Assembly (NCBI RefSeq): GCF_006542765.1 | Contig: NZ_SKCD01000066.1 | Span: 272,932 to 336,931 of the forward strand | Origin: Paenibacillus luteus | Lineage (GTDB): Bacteria > Bacillota > Bacilli > Paenibacillales > Paenibacillaceae | DNA: 64,000 nt | Direction of reading: 5' to 3' | Program-made: the position numbers and the translations under genes | The notes under the pieces: model-generated | Databases searched by the model: none | The model's input: only the letters and a program-made list of their open reading frames with translations | Told to the model about the DNA's origin: nothing | Shown: one piece after another, positions 17,180-26,664 of the stretch | Numbering within the stretch: position 1 is the first letter of the stretch | How the letters are laid out: every line of letters begins with the position of its first letter

Positions 17180-18175
17180 ATGCAAAAATGGAACAAAGGA
17201 TTAGGATTTGGGTCAATTTTTCTTATTTTTATTTTGCTCATGACAGCATGCGGCGGAGCAAGCGGACAAAACAGCAATGCACCAGCAATAACAGATACGG
17301 CAAGCACCGAAGCGCCAACAGCGGAACCGGAAAAGACAACAAGAATCTACAGCACTGTCAAGGGAGATGTGGAAATTCCGGTTGCACCGAAGCGCATCAT
17401 CGCTGAACAATATTTGCAGACTATCTTGGCTCTAGGCGTTAAGCCGGTAGGAGCAAGTGAATATTACATCGATAATCCATATACGAAGGATTTGGCGGCT
17501 GGCATAGAAAGCACAGGAGACCGAAGCGGCACGAATTTGGAGAAAGTGACCGCACTCGAGCCTGATCTAATTATTACGGCTACAGTGGATGACAATACGT
17601 ATGAGCAGCTATCGAAAATAGCCCCAACGGTCGTTATCCCTTTCGGAACCGATGCACAGTTCAAAGGCGTGCATGAGGAAGTTAAAGGAATAGGAGAGCT
17701 GCTTGGCAAACAAGAGGAAGCAGAGAAATGGCTCTCGAACTACGATGAAAAAATCACCGAGCTGCGAGGCAAGCTGGAAGGCGTGATTGCACCTACGGAA
17801 ACCTTCTCCATCATTGAGTCAGGCGGAAAAACGTTTTATACGTTTGGGGACAATTTCGGAAGAGGGGGACAAGCCATTTACGGAGCTTTGCAGCTCACGC
17901 CATCGGAAATTATTAAGAACGAGCTGATGACCGCGCAGTGGAAAGAGCTTACGCTTGAGGTTATTCCCGATTACGCTGCTGACCACGTTTTGCTGTTCTC
18001 GGAAACAGGTTCTGACGAATTCAAGAAAAGCAATGTGTGGCAATCGATTCCCGCGGTAAAAAACAATCAGGTTTATGAGCTTCCTGCCGACCGGTACTGG
18101 TATTTCGATCCTGTGTCCGTGCTGGCTCAGGCAGAGGAAATTACGGGAATGCTGCTTGAGAGAAATAAAAAATAG
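17180..18175 (+). CDS. Iron-siderophore ABC transporter substrate-binding lipoprotein
   Basis: A 331-residue lipoprotein. The signal peptide ends in LLMTAC, with Cys24 as the lipidation site, followed by a Ser/Thr/Ala-rich linker and a class III binding-protein fold (APKRIIAEQYLQTILALGVKPVG; YAADHVLLFSE). It resembles FeuA/YfiY-type siderophore-binding proteins, and its C-terminal half resembles the sensor domain of the regulator just upstream. No permease or ATPase gene follows; a terminator does. It must use a transporter encoded elsewhere or be an orphan receptor. Confidence 0.88.
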   Translation: MQKWNKGLGFGSIFLIFILLMTACGGASGQNSNAPAITDTASTEAPTAEPEKTTRIYSTVKGDVEIPVAPKRIIAEQYLQTILALGVKPVGASEYYIDNPYTKDLAAGIESTGDRSGTNLEKVTALEPDLIITATVDDNTYEQLSKIAPTVVIPFGTDAQFKGVHEEVKGIGELLGKQEEAEKWLSNYDEKITELRGKLEGVIAPTETFSIIESGGKTFYTFGDNFGRGGQAIYGALQLTPSEIIKNELMTAQWKELTLEVIPDYAADHVLLFSETGSDEFKKSNVWQSIPAVKNNQVYELPADRYWYFDPVSVLAQAEEITGMLLERNKK

Positions 18176-18196
18176 GAGTAGATGCCCATTCAATTG

Positions 18197-18241
18197 AAAA
18201 GCTGTCCAAACGTAGCTCTGCTGCTTTGGGCAGCTTTTTTA
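18197..18241 (+). terminator. Terminator after the siderophore-binding gene
   Basis: AAAGCTGTCCAAA pairs with TTTGGGCAGCTTT (one wobble) and runs into TTTTTT. Confidence 0.85.
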
Positions 18242-18332
18242 TGTAAGGAGGCCAAAAGTTTGATAAACTAGAGTAACGTTGTTCAAAGTGGATCGCTTGC
18301 GGAAACCGAAGGAATAAACCATTTTTGGGGAG

Positions 18333-18533
18333 ATGAATGCTTTGGCGAATGAGCAAGAAATTCAGGAAATAAAAAGAACGCTCAAACAACTAGAGGATCA
18401 GATTGTCCAGATTAAAAAGGAAGCGCGGAAGCCTAGATCGTTTTGGTCGCGTTTTGCCATCGGTTTTTTAATTGTCTTTATTGGGATGCTTATGGCTTCG
18501 GGGGTCCTATCGTTTTTTCAGTATCATAAATAA
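18333..18533 (+). CDS. Small membrane protein with coiled-coil N-terminus
   Basis: About 66 residues of no recognised family. Residues 6-33 are charged and heptad-like (EIKRTLKQLEDQIVQIKKEA), followed by one hydrophobic membrane segment (about 43-61). The ATG at 18333 has GGGG only two bases before; an in-frame TTG at 18342 has better spacing from GGGGAG, so the true start may be nine bases later. The Nudix gene follows 20 bp downstream and is probably co-transcribed. Confidence 0.6.
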   Translation: MNALANEQEIQEIKRTLKQLEDQIVQIKKEARKPRSFWSRFAIGFLIVFIGMLMASGVLSFFQYHK

Positions 18534-18553
18534 ATGAAGAGGAAGTTCAGGAT

Positions 18554-19087
18554 ATGTCGATTATACTACAAGAATTTCCAGCCCTTTCTAAAGGAATCGT
18601 ATGGGGCCCTGTTGAAAATTGCTTCACCCTCGATTATGAAGTGGACGAGGCTTCGGTAAGCAATATTAGCATCATTCCAATGGTTGGCGAGAAGTATGTG
18701 ATTATGAAAATCGATAATGGCAAGTGGGAGCTGATTGGCGGAACCTTGGAGCCTAATGAATATTATATGGACGCCTTGTCTAGAGAAGTGAAGGAGGAGT
18801 TGGGGGCTGAACTGGTTTCATACAAGCTCTTTGGCTGCTTTAAGTGCCACTCTTCGGCTAGCGAGCCCTATCGGCCTCATATTCCCCACCCTAATTTCGT
18901 CAGACTTGTTGGTTATGGCCAGGTCAATATTGTCGGTGCTCCATTAAACCCGCCAGATGGCGAGCAAGTGATCGCGGTTGAAGTCGTTGAGATTGAAGAA
19001 GCGATCAGAAGGTTCGAGGAGATTGGCCGTTTTGATATTGCCGAGCTTTACCGGATGACACATCTGTTAAGAGCCGGAGCTTTGTAA
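18554..19087 (+). CDS. Nudix hydrolase
   Basis: A 177-residue protein with a complete Nudix box: G63-x5-E69-x7-R77-E78-V-K-E81-E82-L-G84 within GGTLEPNEYYMDALSREVKE. Such enzymes cleave a nucleoside diphosphate linked to another moiety; the substrate cannot be inferred. It may be co-transcribed with the small membrane protein upstream. It lies within the insert between rpoZ and coaBC. Confidence 0.85.
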   Translation: MSIILQEFPALSKGIVWGPVENCFTLDYEVDEASVSNISIIPMVGEKYVIMKIDNGKWELIGGTLEPNEYYMDALSREVKEELGAELVSYKLFGCFKCHSSASEPYRPHIPHPNFVRLVGYGQVNIVGAPLNPPDGEQVIAVEVVEIEEAIRRFEEIGRFDIAELYRMTHLLRAGAL

Positions 19088-19259
19088 CCGTATTGACTAT
19101 TACGAGGCTGCGCTTATTTATTTTGGTTTATCTTTATTCATAAAAAAAGTGGATGATCAGCGTCAAAATCGGCTAGGTCTAGTTAGATTTTGAGGCGGCA
19201 TATGATATGATAGAAAAAGTGATGTATGCTGCAGTGACGAATGAACAGGAGGGAACGGA

Positions 19260-19784
19260 ATGGACAAATTGCGTTATCCGATTGGCAGGTACTCGTTCGA
19301 AGGAATGACCGTAAAGCATCGGGAACAATGGATTTCAGACATGGAGAAGCTGCCTACGCAGCTTAGGGAAGCGCTGGCGGACTTAGATAACGAACAATGG
19401 GATACCCCTTACAGAAGCGGTGGCTGGACCGTGCGTCAGGTCACGCATCATCTGGCAGATGCTTCCATGAATAGCTACTCGCGTTTCAAGCTTGCGCTCA
19501 CAGAGTCCAATCCCACGATTAAGCCTTTTAATGAGGAACGCTGGGCAGAGACGGCAGACAGCTTGCAAGCATCGCCAGAAATCAGCCTTGCGATCGTTGA
19601 AGGGATATATGCCAGGTGGGTGCTGCTGCTGCGTTCCATGCAGCCTTCGGACTTTGAGAAAATGTTTTACCATCCCGAGAAGGGCAGTCAAATCGGATTG
19701 GCCTTTTTTCTCGGCTTCGTCGCTTGGCATGGCAGGCATCATGTCGCTCATATTACAAGCCTAAGAGACCGTAAGGGCTGGTAG
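19260..19784 (+). CDS. YfiT-like DinB-superfamily metal-dependent hydrolase / thiol transferase
   Basis: A 174-residue DinB-fold protein of the YfiT/BstA type. The expected metal ligands are visible: His63 or His64 in VTHHLAD, and His157, His160, His161 and His164 in WHGRHHVAH. Relatives are called putative metal-dependent hydrolases, and some act as bacillithiol S-transferases. It has its own promoter region: TATGAT at 19201-19211, preceded by a perfect inverted repeat TCAAAATC/GATTTTGA at 19163-19193. AGGAGGG precedes the ATG. Confidence 0.85.
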   Translation: MDKLRYPIGRYSFEGMTVKHREQWISDMEKLPTQLREALADLDNEQWDTPYRSGGWTVRQVTHHLADASMNSYSRFKLALTESNPTIKPFNEERWAETADSLQASPEISLAIVEGIYARWVLLLRSMQPSDFEKMFYHPEKGSQIGLAFFLGFVAWHGRHHVAHITSLRDRKGW

Positions 19785-19858
19785 CAAAAGTCTGCTATCG
19801 GATATAAAACCCTTTATGCACTAATACACTAGCTTATAAGCTTGACAGGAGATACACC

Positions 19859-21073
19859 ATGCTAAAAGGAAAATCGATTATTCTCGGCATTACAGGCGGG
19901 ATTGCCGCTTATAAAGGCGCAGCGTTATGCAGCAAGCTCGTGCAAGCAGGCGCTAACGTTCATGTGATTATGACCGAGTCGGCAACCAAATTCATAACAC
20001 CGCTTACCTTGCAAACGTTATCGCGTAATCCGGTTTATATCGATACGTTCGATGAGCGGGACCCGGCGGTTGTATCGCATATTCATTTGGCGGACCATGC
20101 TGATCTCATCGTGATCGCTCCGGCGACAGCCAATGCGATTGCGAAGCTGGCAGGAGGCCATGCAGATGACATGCTTAGTACGACGCTGCTTGCGGCAACT
20201 TGTCCTGTGCTGATCGCGCCCGCGATGAATGTTCATATGTATGAGCATCCCGCGGTCGTGCATAATTTGGAGCTGCTTGCTTCGCGCGGCGCGATGTTCA
20301 TAGAGCCAGGCACAGGTCAACTTGCCTGCGGTTATGTGGCAAAGGGAAGACTTGCGGAGCCGGAAGATATTGTGCTTGCTATTCAATCGTGGTTCGATAG
20401 CGGCAGCAAGCTGAAAGGGAAGCGGCTGCTCGTGACGGCAGGCGGAACGATGGAGCGGCTGGATCCTGTTCGATATTTGACCAATGATTCGTCAGGGAAG
20501 ATGGGTTTTGCATTAGCAGAGGCGGCTCTGCTCATGGGTGCTGATGTCACCTTGGTAGCAGGCCGCACGACAGCGGCCCCTCCAGCAGGCGTCAAACTGA
20601 TCCGTGTGGAGTCCGCGCAGCAAATGCTGGAAGCGGTGACGGGCCTGTACGATGATATGGATATCGTCGTGAAATCCGCAGCCGTTGCCGATTATCGGGC
20701 GGTTCAAATCAGTGATCATAAGCTGAAAAAAAATGGTGAAAAGCTTGTGCTGGAGCTTGAACGTACGACAGATATATTGGAGACGCTCGGACAGAAAAAG
20801 AAGCAGCAGTTTCTTGTTGGTTTTGCCGCTGAAACGGAGCAGGTCGAGCAATATGCGATGGACAAGCTTAGACGTAAAAACTGCGACCTCATCGTTGCGA
20901 ACGATGTTAGCAAAGAAGGAGCGGGATTTAACGGCGACACAAACATTGTTCAGGTATTCGGAGAAAAAGGATTGGTCGCCGCGCTGCCGCTCCTATCCAA
21001 GAGAGAGGTTGCCGCTCGGCTGCTTGATTTGATTGCAGCACGGCTTGCTTCTTCTGGAGGGAAGAGGGAATGA
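19859..21073 (+). CDS. coaBC: Bifunctional phosphopantothenoylcysteine decarboxylase / phosphopantothenate-cysteine ligase
   Basis: A 404-residue CoaBC (Dfp). The N-terminal flavoprotein CoaC domain (about 1-185) shows GITGGIAAYK, PAMNVHMYEHP and the ACG active-site loop (LACGYVAKGRL). The C-terminal CoaB domain (about 190-404) shows VTAGGTMERLDPVRYLTN and the KSAAVADYR stretch. It makes 4'-phosphopantetheine for coenzyme A. The stop overlaps the priA start by four bases. AGGAGATACACC precedes the ATG. Confidence 0.96.
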   Translation: MLKGKSIILGITGGIAAYKGAALCSKLVQAGANVHVIMTESATKFITPLTLQTLSRNPVYIDTFDERDPAVVSHIHLADHADLIVIAPATANAIAKLAGGHADDMLSTTLLAATCPVLIAPAMNVHMYEHPAVVHNLELLASRGAMFIEPGTGQLACGYVAKGRLAEPEDIVLAIQSWFDSGSKLKGKRLLVTAGGTMERLDPVRYLTNDSSGKMGFALAEAALLMGADVTLVAGRTTAAPPAGVKLIRVESAQQMLEAVTGLYDDMDIVVKSAAVADYRAVQISDHKLKKNGEKLVLELERTTDILETLGQKKKQQFLVGFAAETEQVEQYAMDKLRRKNCDLIVANDVSKEGAGFNGDTNIVQVFGEKGLVAALPLLSKREVAARLLDLIAARLASSGGKRE

Positions 21074-23562
21074 TTGCTAAAGTAATTGTCGACGTGCCGA
21101 GCCGCCAGACGGATCGGCCGTTTGATTATGAGGTGCCTGCCGCCTTCGAAGACTGGATCGAGGTTGGAAGCCGGGTCGGCGTGCCCTTTGGCGGACGTGT
21201 GCTGCAGGGCTTCGTGACCCAGCTTGCCGAAACGACAGATGTTGCCTTAAGCAGGCTTAAGCCAGTTTCCGAGCTGCTGGATCATGTTCCGCCGCTGCTG
21301 CCTGATCTTATTGAGCTGGCGAAGTGGATGAGCGAGAAATATTGCTGCTCATGGACAACGGCGCTGCAGGCTATGATACCAGCCGCTTTGAAGGGAAAAG
21401 CTGAGCGCCTTGTCGGCATTGGAGATGAAGAAGCGGCAAGGGAGGATCTTCCGCAAGCCATGATCGATTGGATGGGAGCCAGCGGCCAGCTCGTTAAGCT
21501 GGAAGTGCTCCTTGAACGCTTTCCGGAGCATGTCAAAGCTGTGAAAGCAGCTCTTCGCGAGGGTGTGCTTATGGAGCAGACTTCCATCCGCGACCGCCAT
21601 GCGATACGTAAAGTATTGACCGTGTTCGTGCCTGACGACGTCGCTACTGTCCGCACGGAAATGGCAAGCTTGCCATCAAGGGCGGCAAAGCAGCGTGAAG
21701 TACTGGCCTATATGCTCGAACACGGAGGCCCGTTGCCGCTTCAGCAGCTGCTTGCAGAAGCAGGCGGATCTGCTGCAAGCGTGCGCTCGTTGGCAGAGAA
21801 AGGGCTGCTTATCCTGCAGGAGGTAGAGCAGCAGCGCGATCCTTACGCCGGCCGGCTGTTCGAGCGGACGACTCCGCTTGCACTGACCGACGGGCAGAAG
21901 GCCGTTTATGACCGCGTGGCGAGAGCTGTTGCAGCAGGAGAACCAGAGACGATGCTGCTTCACGGAGTCACCGGAAGCGGAAAAACTGAAGTTTATCTGC
22001 AATCGATCCAATTTTGCCTGGAGCAGGATAAGCAAGCGATCGTTCTTGTGCCGGAAATTTCACTAACGCCCCAGATGGTCGAGCGCTTCAAGGGACGATT
22101 TGGCGATGCGGTTGCCGTTCTTCACAGCAGGCTCTCAAATGGGGAGCGCTACGATGAGTGGCGAAAAATCAGGAGCCGCCAAGTACAGGTAGCCATCGGA
22201 GCGCGATCGGCTATATTCGCGCCTTTTGAACGCCTTGGCCTCATTATCATCGATGAGGAGCATGAATCTTCCTACAAGCAGGAGGAGAGCCCCAAATACC
22301 ATGCGCGTGATGTGGCCGTTAGGAGAGCAAGGCAGCATGGGGCCGCAGTCGTCCTTGGCTCAGCGACGCCTTCCTTGGAATCCTTTGCGGCGGCAAGCCG
22401 CCCGTTAACGGCCAAAGATGAGGGGAAGGAGCCAGCGCTATTGCCGATGCCCGGCCGTGTAGGCGGCAGACCGCTTCCTCCGGTAGCCGTCATCGACATG
22501 CGCGAGGAGCTCAAAGAGGGGAACCGATCGATGTTCAGCCGACTGCTCCACAGCTCGCTTGCCGAGCGGCTTGAGCGCGGCGAACAGTCGGTTCTGCTGC
22601 TCAATAGGCGCGGCTATTCCACCTTCGTTATGTGCCGCTCATGCGGCTATACGGCAGCTTGTCCACACTGCGATATTTCGCTGACATACCACCAGAAATC
22701 GCGTGCGCTGCGCTGCCATTATTGTGGGCATGCCGAGCAAGCCCCGACCACATGCCCTTCATGCCAGAGCGAGCATATCCGTTATTTTGGGACAGGAACT
22801 CAGCGTGTGGAGGAGGAGCTCTCCAAGCTGTTCCCTGGTATTAGGGTCATCCGCATGGATGTGGATACAACCACAGAGAAAAACTCGCATGAAAAGCTCT
22901 TGAAGCAGTTCGGGGACCGCAAAGCAGATGTTCTGCTTGGCACTCAAATGGTAGCGAAGGGGCTTGATTTTCCATATGTTACACTAGTCGGAGTCATTGC
23001 TGCCGATACGTCGCTGAATTTACCGGATTTCCGTGCGGCAGAACGGACCTTTCAATTGTTGACCCAGGTGGCTGGACGTGCCGGGAGGCATCATCTGCCC
23101 GGCGAGGTCGTCATTCAAACCTACGCCCCCGAGCATTACGCGGTCATCACAGCGCAGCAGCATGATTATGGGGCTTTCGTAACCGAGGAGCTGCGCCATC
23201 GCAGCGCGATGGGTTATCCGCCTTACTGTAGATTAATCCTCGTAACCATGTCGCACGAGCAATTGCCGCTGCTCTCTTCCACGAGTGAGCGATTTGCGGC
23301 AGATTTGCGTGAACTCTCCGAGAATGAAGGCGTTTTGCTGCCGCTTAACAGCGGATTTTCAAGAGCGCTAGAGGTGCTCGGACCCGTAGCTTCGCCCATT
23401 TCAAGAATGAAAGATCGCTACCGTTTTCAATGTGTGATAAAATATCGTGGGAACATCGACGCTTCGGCACTTGTTCGAAAGGCGCTCGGGTCATTTACGG
23501 ACGGTCCGCCGCAGCGCCTAGTGCAGTTCAGTATTGATGTGGATCCACAAGTTATATTATAA
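21070..23562 (+). CDS. priA: Primosomal protein N' (replication restart helicase)
   Basis: An 830-residue PriA, the 3'-5' helicase that reloads the replisome at stalled forks. There is an N-terminal 3'-DNA-binding domain (IVDVPSRQTDRPFDYEVP), Walker A GVTGSGKTE at about 299-307, Walker B DEEH at 395-398, and a zinc-binding insert from about 522 with paired CxxC motifs (CRSCGY, CPHCD, CHYCG, CPSCQ). Motifs V and VI (GTQMVAKGLDFP, TQVAGRAGR) follow. It is translationally coupled to coaBC. Confidence 0.97.
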   Translation: MIAKVIVDVPSRQTDRPFDYEVPAAFEDWIEVGSRVGVPFGGRVLQGFVTQLAETTDVALSRLKPVSELLDHVPPLLPDLIELAKWMSEKYCCSWTTALQAMIPAALKGKAERLVGIGDEEAAREDLPQAMIDWMGASGQLVKLEVLLERFPEHVKAVKAALREGVLMEQTSIRDRHAIRKVLTVFVPDDVATVRTEMASLPSRAAKQREVLAYMLEHGGPLPLQQLLAEAGGSAASVRSLAEKGLLILQEVEQQRDPYAGRLFERTTPLALTDGQKAVYDRVARAVAAGEPETMLLHGVTGSGKTEVYLQSIQFCLEQDKQAIVLVPEISLTPQMVERFKGRFGDAVAVLHSRLSNGERYDEWRKIRSRQVQVAIGARSAIFAPFERLGLIIIDEEHESSYKQEESPKYHARDVAVRRARQHGAAVVLGSATPSLESFAAASRPLTAKDEGKEPALLPMPGRVGGRPLPPVAVIDMREELKEGNRSMFSRLLHSSLAERLERGEQSVLLLNRRGYSTFVMCRSCGYTAACPHCDISLTYHQKSRALRCHYCGHAEQAPTTCPSCQSEHIRYFGTGTQRVEEELSKLFPGIRVIRMDVDTTTEKNSHEKLLKQFGDRKADVLLGTQMVAKGLDFPYVTLVGVIAADTSLNLPDFRAAERTFQLLTQVAGRAGRHHLPGEVVIQTYAPEHYAVITAQQHDYGAFVTEELRHRSAMGYPPYCRLILVTMSHEQLPLLSSTSERFAADLRELSENEGVLLPLNSGFSRALEVLGPVASPISRMKDRYRFQCVIKYRGNIDASALVRKALGSFTDGPPQRLVQFSIDVDPQVIL

Positions 23563-23604
23563 ATAGCTATTACTATTTTAATGATCGTAAAGGAAGGGAA
23601 TAAT

Positions 23605-24090
23605 ATGAGTATCCGTATCATTGTGAAAGAACCAGACCCGGTATTGCGGGAAGAAGCAAAGGAAGTAACGAAGTTCAATTCAAATTTGCAAAAGCTGTTG
23701 AAAGATATGGCCGAAACTATGTATGACGCAGAGGGCGTAGGCCTAGCTGCACCTCAAATCGGCATTTCGAAGCGGGTAATTGTGGTTGACGTTGGCGATG
23801 AAAACGGCCTGGTTGAAATGGTCAATCCGGTTATCATTGAGCAAGAAGGCGAACAACTGGGACCCGAGGGCTGCTTAAGCATCCCTAACTTAAACGGCGA
23901 TGTGCTGCGTGCCGATCGCATTGTGGTAACGGGTCAGGACAGCACTGGAAAGACCTTTACGGTTCAAGCTCAAGGCTATTTCGCTAGAGCATTCCAGCAT
24001 GAGGTTGACCATTTGAACGGCATTTTGTTTACCGATTTGGCGGAGAACATCTACGACATTTCGGAAAGAGCTAGAAAAGGCGGCGAATAG
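23605..24090 (+). CDS. def: Peptide deformylase
   Basis: A 161-residue deformylase, which removes the formyl group from new N-termini. All three signature motifs are present: GVGLAAPQIG (44-53), EGCLS (Cys90) and QHEVDHL (His132, Glu133, His136). A frame from 23581 is rejected because AAGGAAGGG lies between it and the ATG at 23605. fmt follows after four bases. Confidence 0.96.
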   Translation: MSIRIIVKEPDPVLREEAKEVTKFNSNLQKLLKDMAETMYDAEGVGLAAPQIGISKRVIVVDVGDENGLVEMVNPVIIEQEGEQLGPEGCLSIPNLNGDVLRADRIVVTGQDSTGKTFTVQAQGYFARAFQHEVDHLNGILFTDLAENIYDISERARKGGE

Positions 24091-24094
24091 CTTC

Positions 24095-25051
24095 ATGCGT
24101 ATCGTATTTATGGGAACGCCGGATTTTGCCGTTCCCTCTTTAAAGCTGCTTCTTGAGCAGCAGTACAATGTTGTCGCTGTTGTAACGCAGCCCGATCGGC
24201 CGAAGGGCCGCAAAAAAACGTTGACGCCGCCGCCTGTAAAGGAAGCGGCTTTGTCGTTCGGGCTGCCTGTACTGCAGCCTGAACGCATGCGCAGCGCGGA
24301 AGCTGTAGCTGCGATAGCCGAGCTTAGTCCTGACCTTATCGTTACGGCCGCCTACGGACAGATTTTGCCGAAAGCACTGCTGGACATTCCGCGTCTAGGC
24401 TGCATTAACGTGCACGGCTCCTTGCTGCCCAAATACCGCGGCGGCGCGCCAATCCAGCGCTCGATCATAAATGGAGAAGCTTCGACAGGCGTGACGATTA
24501 TGTATATGGCCGAGGGACTCGATTCTGGCGATATGATCAGCGTTGTCGAGCTTCCGATTACAGACGAGGACACCTCCGGTACGATGTTTGAGAAGCTGAG
24601 CCTAGCGGGAGCGGATCTGCTTGGCCAGACGTTGCCGGCAATTATTTCGGGAGAAGCCAAGTCGGTTCCGCAGCAGGATGAGCTGGCAACCTATGCCCCC
24701 AATTTGAACCGCGAGGACGAGCGTATCGATTGGACGAAGTCTGCTCGCGCTATTTTTAACCAGGTCCGGGGCTTGTCGCCTATGGCTGGAGCTTTCACTT
24801 CTTTGAATGGTGAAGTATTTAAAGTATGGCAGTGCAGCGTACCTGTGGATGGAGCTTCCGGAAACAAAGCGGCATTGCCTGGAACGGTGATTGCAGCAGA
24901 CAGCGGCGGCATTCATGTGCAGACAGGTGCGGGCACGCTGGTGCTGAAAGAAATTCAGCCGGCTGGCAAACGCGCGATGAACGCGGCGGATTGGCTGAAG
25001 GGCGCCCGCCTTGAAACAGGCACACGGCTTGGCGATGGGGGTGCGCTATGA
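24095..25051 (+). CDS. fmt: Methionyl-tRNA formyltransferase
   Basis: A 318-residue Fmt, which formylates initiator Met-tRNA. Visible are MRIVFMGTPDFAVPSL, the folate/catalytic region with NVHGSLLPKYRGGAPIQ, and GVTIMYMAEGLDSGD. The C-terminal tRNA-binding domain follows residue 205. The end overlaps the start of rsmB by four bases. Confidence 0.97.
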   Translation: MRIVFMGTPDFAVPSLKLLLEQQYNVVAVVTQPDRPKGRKKTLTPPPVKEAALSFGLPVLQPERMRSAEAVAAIAELSPDLIVTAAYGQILPKALLDIPRLGCINVHGSLLPKYRGGAPIQRSIINGEASTGVTIMYMAEGLDSGDMISVVELPITDEDTSGTMFEKLSLAGADLLGQTLPAIISGEAKSVPQQDELATYAPNLNREDERIDWTKSARAIFNQVRGLSPMAGAFTSLNGEVFKVWQCSVPVDGASGNKAALPGTVIAADSGGIHVQTGAGTLVLKEIQPAGKRAMNAADWLKGARLETGTRLGDGGAL

Positions 25052-26565
25052 CTGAAAACACCCGTAAGTCAAGCAGCAATGGCGCTGTCTCTGGAAATGT
25101 TCCTGGCAAGCCTAAAGCAAAGCAAGGGCACAAACGACCTGCCGGCCGGGGGAAATCTCCGCAGTCCGTGCAGACGCAGCAGCCTGCGCCGCGCAAGGTG
25201 AAATCTCCTCGCGAGCTGGCGATGGATGCGCTTGTCAAGGTATCTCAGACGGGCGCGTACAGCAACTTGCAGCTAAAAAGCACGCTTCAAGATGCAGGAC
25301 TCCAGAAGGCGGATGCGGGTCTTGTGACCGAGCTTGTGTACGGCACCATTCAGCGTCAGGCGACGCTGGATTATTGGCTGAGCCGCTTCGTATCCAAAGG
25401 TCTGCATAAGCTGGAACCTTGGGTTCATCAATTGCTTCGCATGAGTGCCTACCAGTTGTTATACCTAGACCGGATACCGGCGCATGCTGCAGTAAATGAG
25501 GCAGTAACCATTGCGAAGAAGCGTGGCCATTCGGGTATCTCCGGCATGGTGAACGGCGTACTCCGAAGCATTGACCGTAGCAGAGGCGAGCTGCAGGCAG
25601 CAGAAATCAAGCATGCAGATCCCGTCACGCAAATCGCACTTCGGCATTCCTACCCGGAATGGCTCGTAAGGCGATGGGTCGAATCTTATGGAGTGGACAA
25701 GGCGGAAGCCATATGTGCCGCTGGCAACGAGCATCCCCATACCAGTGTTCGGGCTAATCCGCTTAGAGGCAGCCGCGAGGAAGTTATTGAGCAATTGAGA
25801 GCAGCTGGATACGAGGCGGAGCCATCCACGATTGCTCCTGCGGGCATTGCTATCGTCCGCGGTGGGAATTTGGCCGATACGGACGGTTTCCGTGAAGGCT
25901 TATGGACATTGCAGGATGAGAGCTCGATGCTGGTTGCGGAAGTTGTAGCTCCGAAGGCTGGCATGCAGGTATTGGATTGCTGCGCCGCACCTGGCGGCAA
26001 GAGTACGCATTTGGCGGAGCTGATGGGCGGCAAAGGGAAGGTATGGGCTAATGACCTGCACGCGCACAAGCGCGACTTGATCGTGATGCAGAGCGAGCGG
26101 TTAAAGCTCCGCAACGTGGAAGCCATTACCGAGGATGCACTGAAACTGGCTGACCGCTTCAAGCCTCAATCGATGGATGCGGTGCTTCTCGATGCGCCTT
26201 GCTCTGGATTTGGCGTCATTAGACGGAAGCCGGAAATCAAATGGACCAAAACCGCTGGCGACGTATCCGATATCGCGGCCGTTCAGCAGCGATTATTGCA
26301 TGCTGTAAGTGGATTGGTGCGTCCTGGAGGCGTGCTTGTCTACAGCACGTGCACGATGGAGAAGGAAGAGAACGAGCAGCAGGTCGCCCGTTTTCTGCAA
26401 GAGCATCCTGAATTCGAGCTCAGCAGCGATTGGCCGCAGGATATCGTTCGGCAGCTAAGGAACGCAGGGGTCGTTGGCGAGCATTTTGATGGACAAGCAC
26501 AACTGCTTCCGCAGCATTTTAACAGTGACGGTTTTTACATTGCAAGGATGGTCAAGCGCCTGTAA
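25048..26565 (+). CDS. rsmB: 16S rRNA (cytosine-967-C5)-methyltransferase
   Basis: A 505-residue RsmB. A basic, Gln/Pro-rich N-terminal extension of about 45 residues precedes the NusB-like domain (about 50-180), so this protein is longer than the usual ~450. The Rossmann methyltransferase domain has CAAPGGKSTHLAELMGG, DAPCSGFG with the PC motif, and the catalytic TC motif in YSTCTMEKEENEQQ. It begins within the last codon of fmt (ATGA overlap). Confidence 0.94.
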   Translation: MTENTRKSSSNGAVSGNVPGKPKAKQGHKRPAGRGKSPQSVQTQQPAPRKVKSPRELAMDALVKVSQTGAYSNLQLKSTLQDAGLQKADAGLVTELVYGTIQRQATLDYWLSRFVSKGLHKLEPWVHQLLRMSAYQLLYLDRIPAHAAVNEAVTIAKKRGHSGISGMVNGVLRSIDRSRGELQAAEIKHADPVTQIALRHSYPEWLVRRWVESYGVDKAEAICAAGNEHPHTSVRANPLRGSREEVIEQLRAAGYEAEPSTIAPAGIAIVRGGNLADTDGFREGLWTLQDESSMLVAEVVAPKAGMQVLDCCAAPGGKSTHLAELMGGKGKVWANDLHAHKRDLIVMQSERLKLRNVEAITEDALKLADRFKPQSMDAVLLDAPCSGFGVIRRKPEIKWTKTAGDVSDIAAVQQRLLHAVSGLVRPGGVLVYSTCTMEKEENEQQVARFLQEHPEFELSSDWPQDIVRQLRNAGVVGEHFDGQAQLLPQHFNSDGFYIARMVKRL

Positions 26566-26664
26566 TTGCCGCTTATGGCTGAACATGGGCGTTTGTGGTA
26601 AAATAAATCGATGGCGGCTTTCCGAAGAGGGGGCCGTCCTACTATAAGGTACAGGTGTGATGAA

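Noticed and set aside
17180..18175. Heme or vitamin B12 binding protein (BtuF-like)
   Set aside because: The Fur boxes and the Btr-like regulator next to it favour an iron-siderophore ligand.
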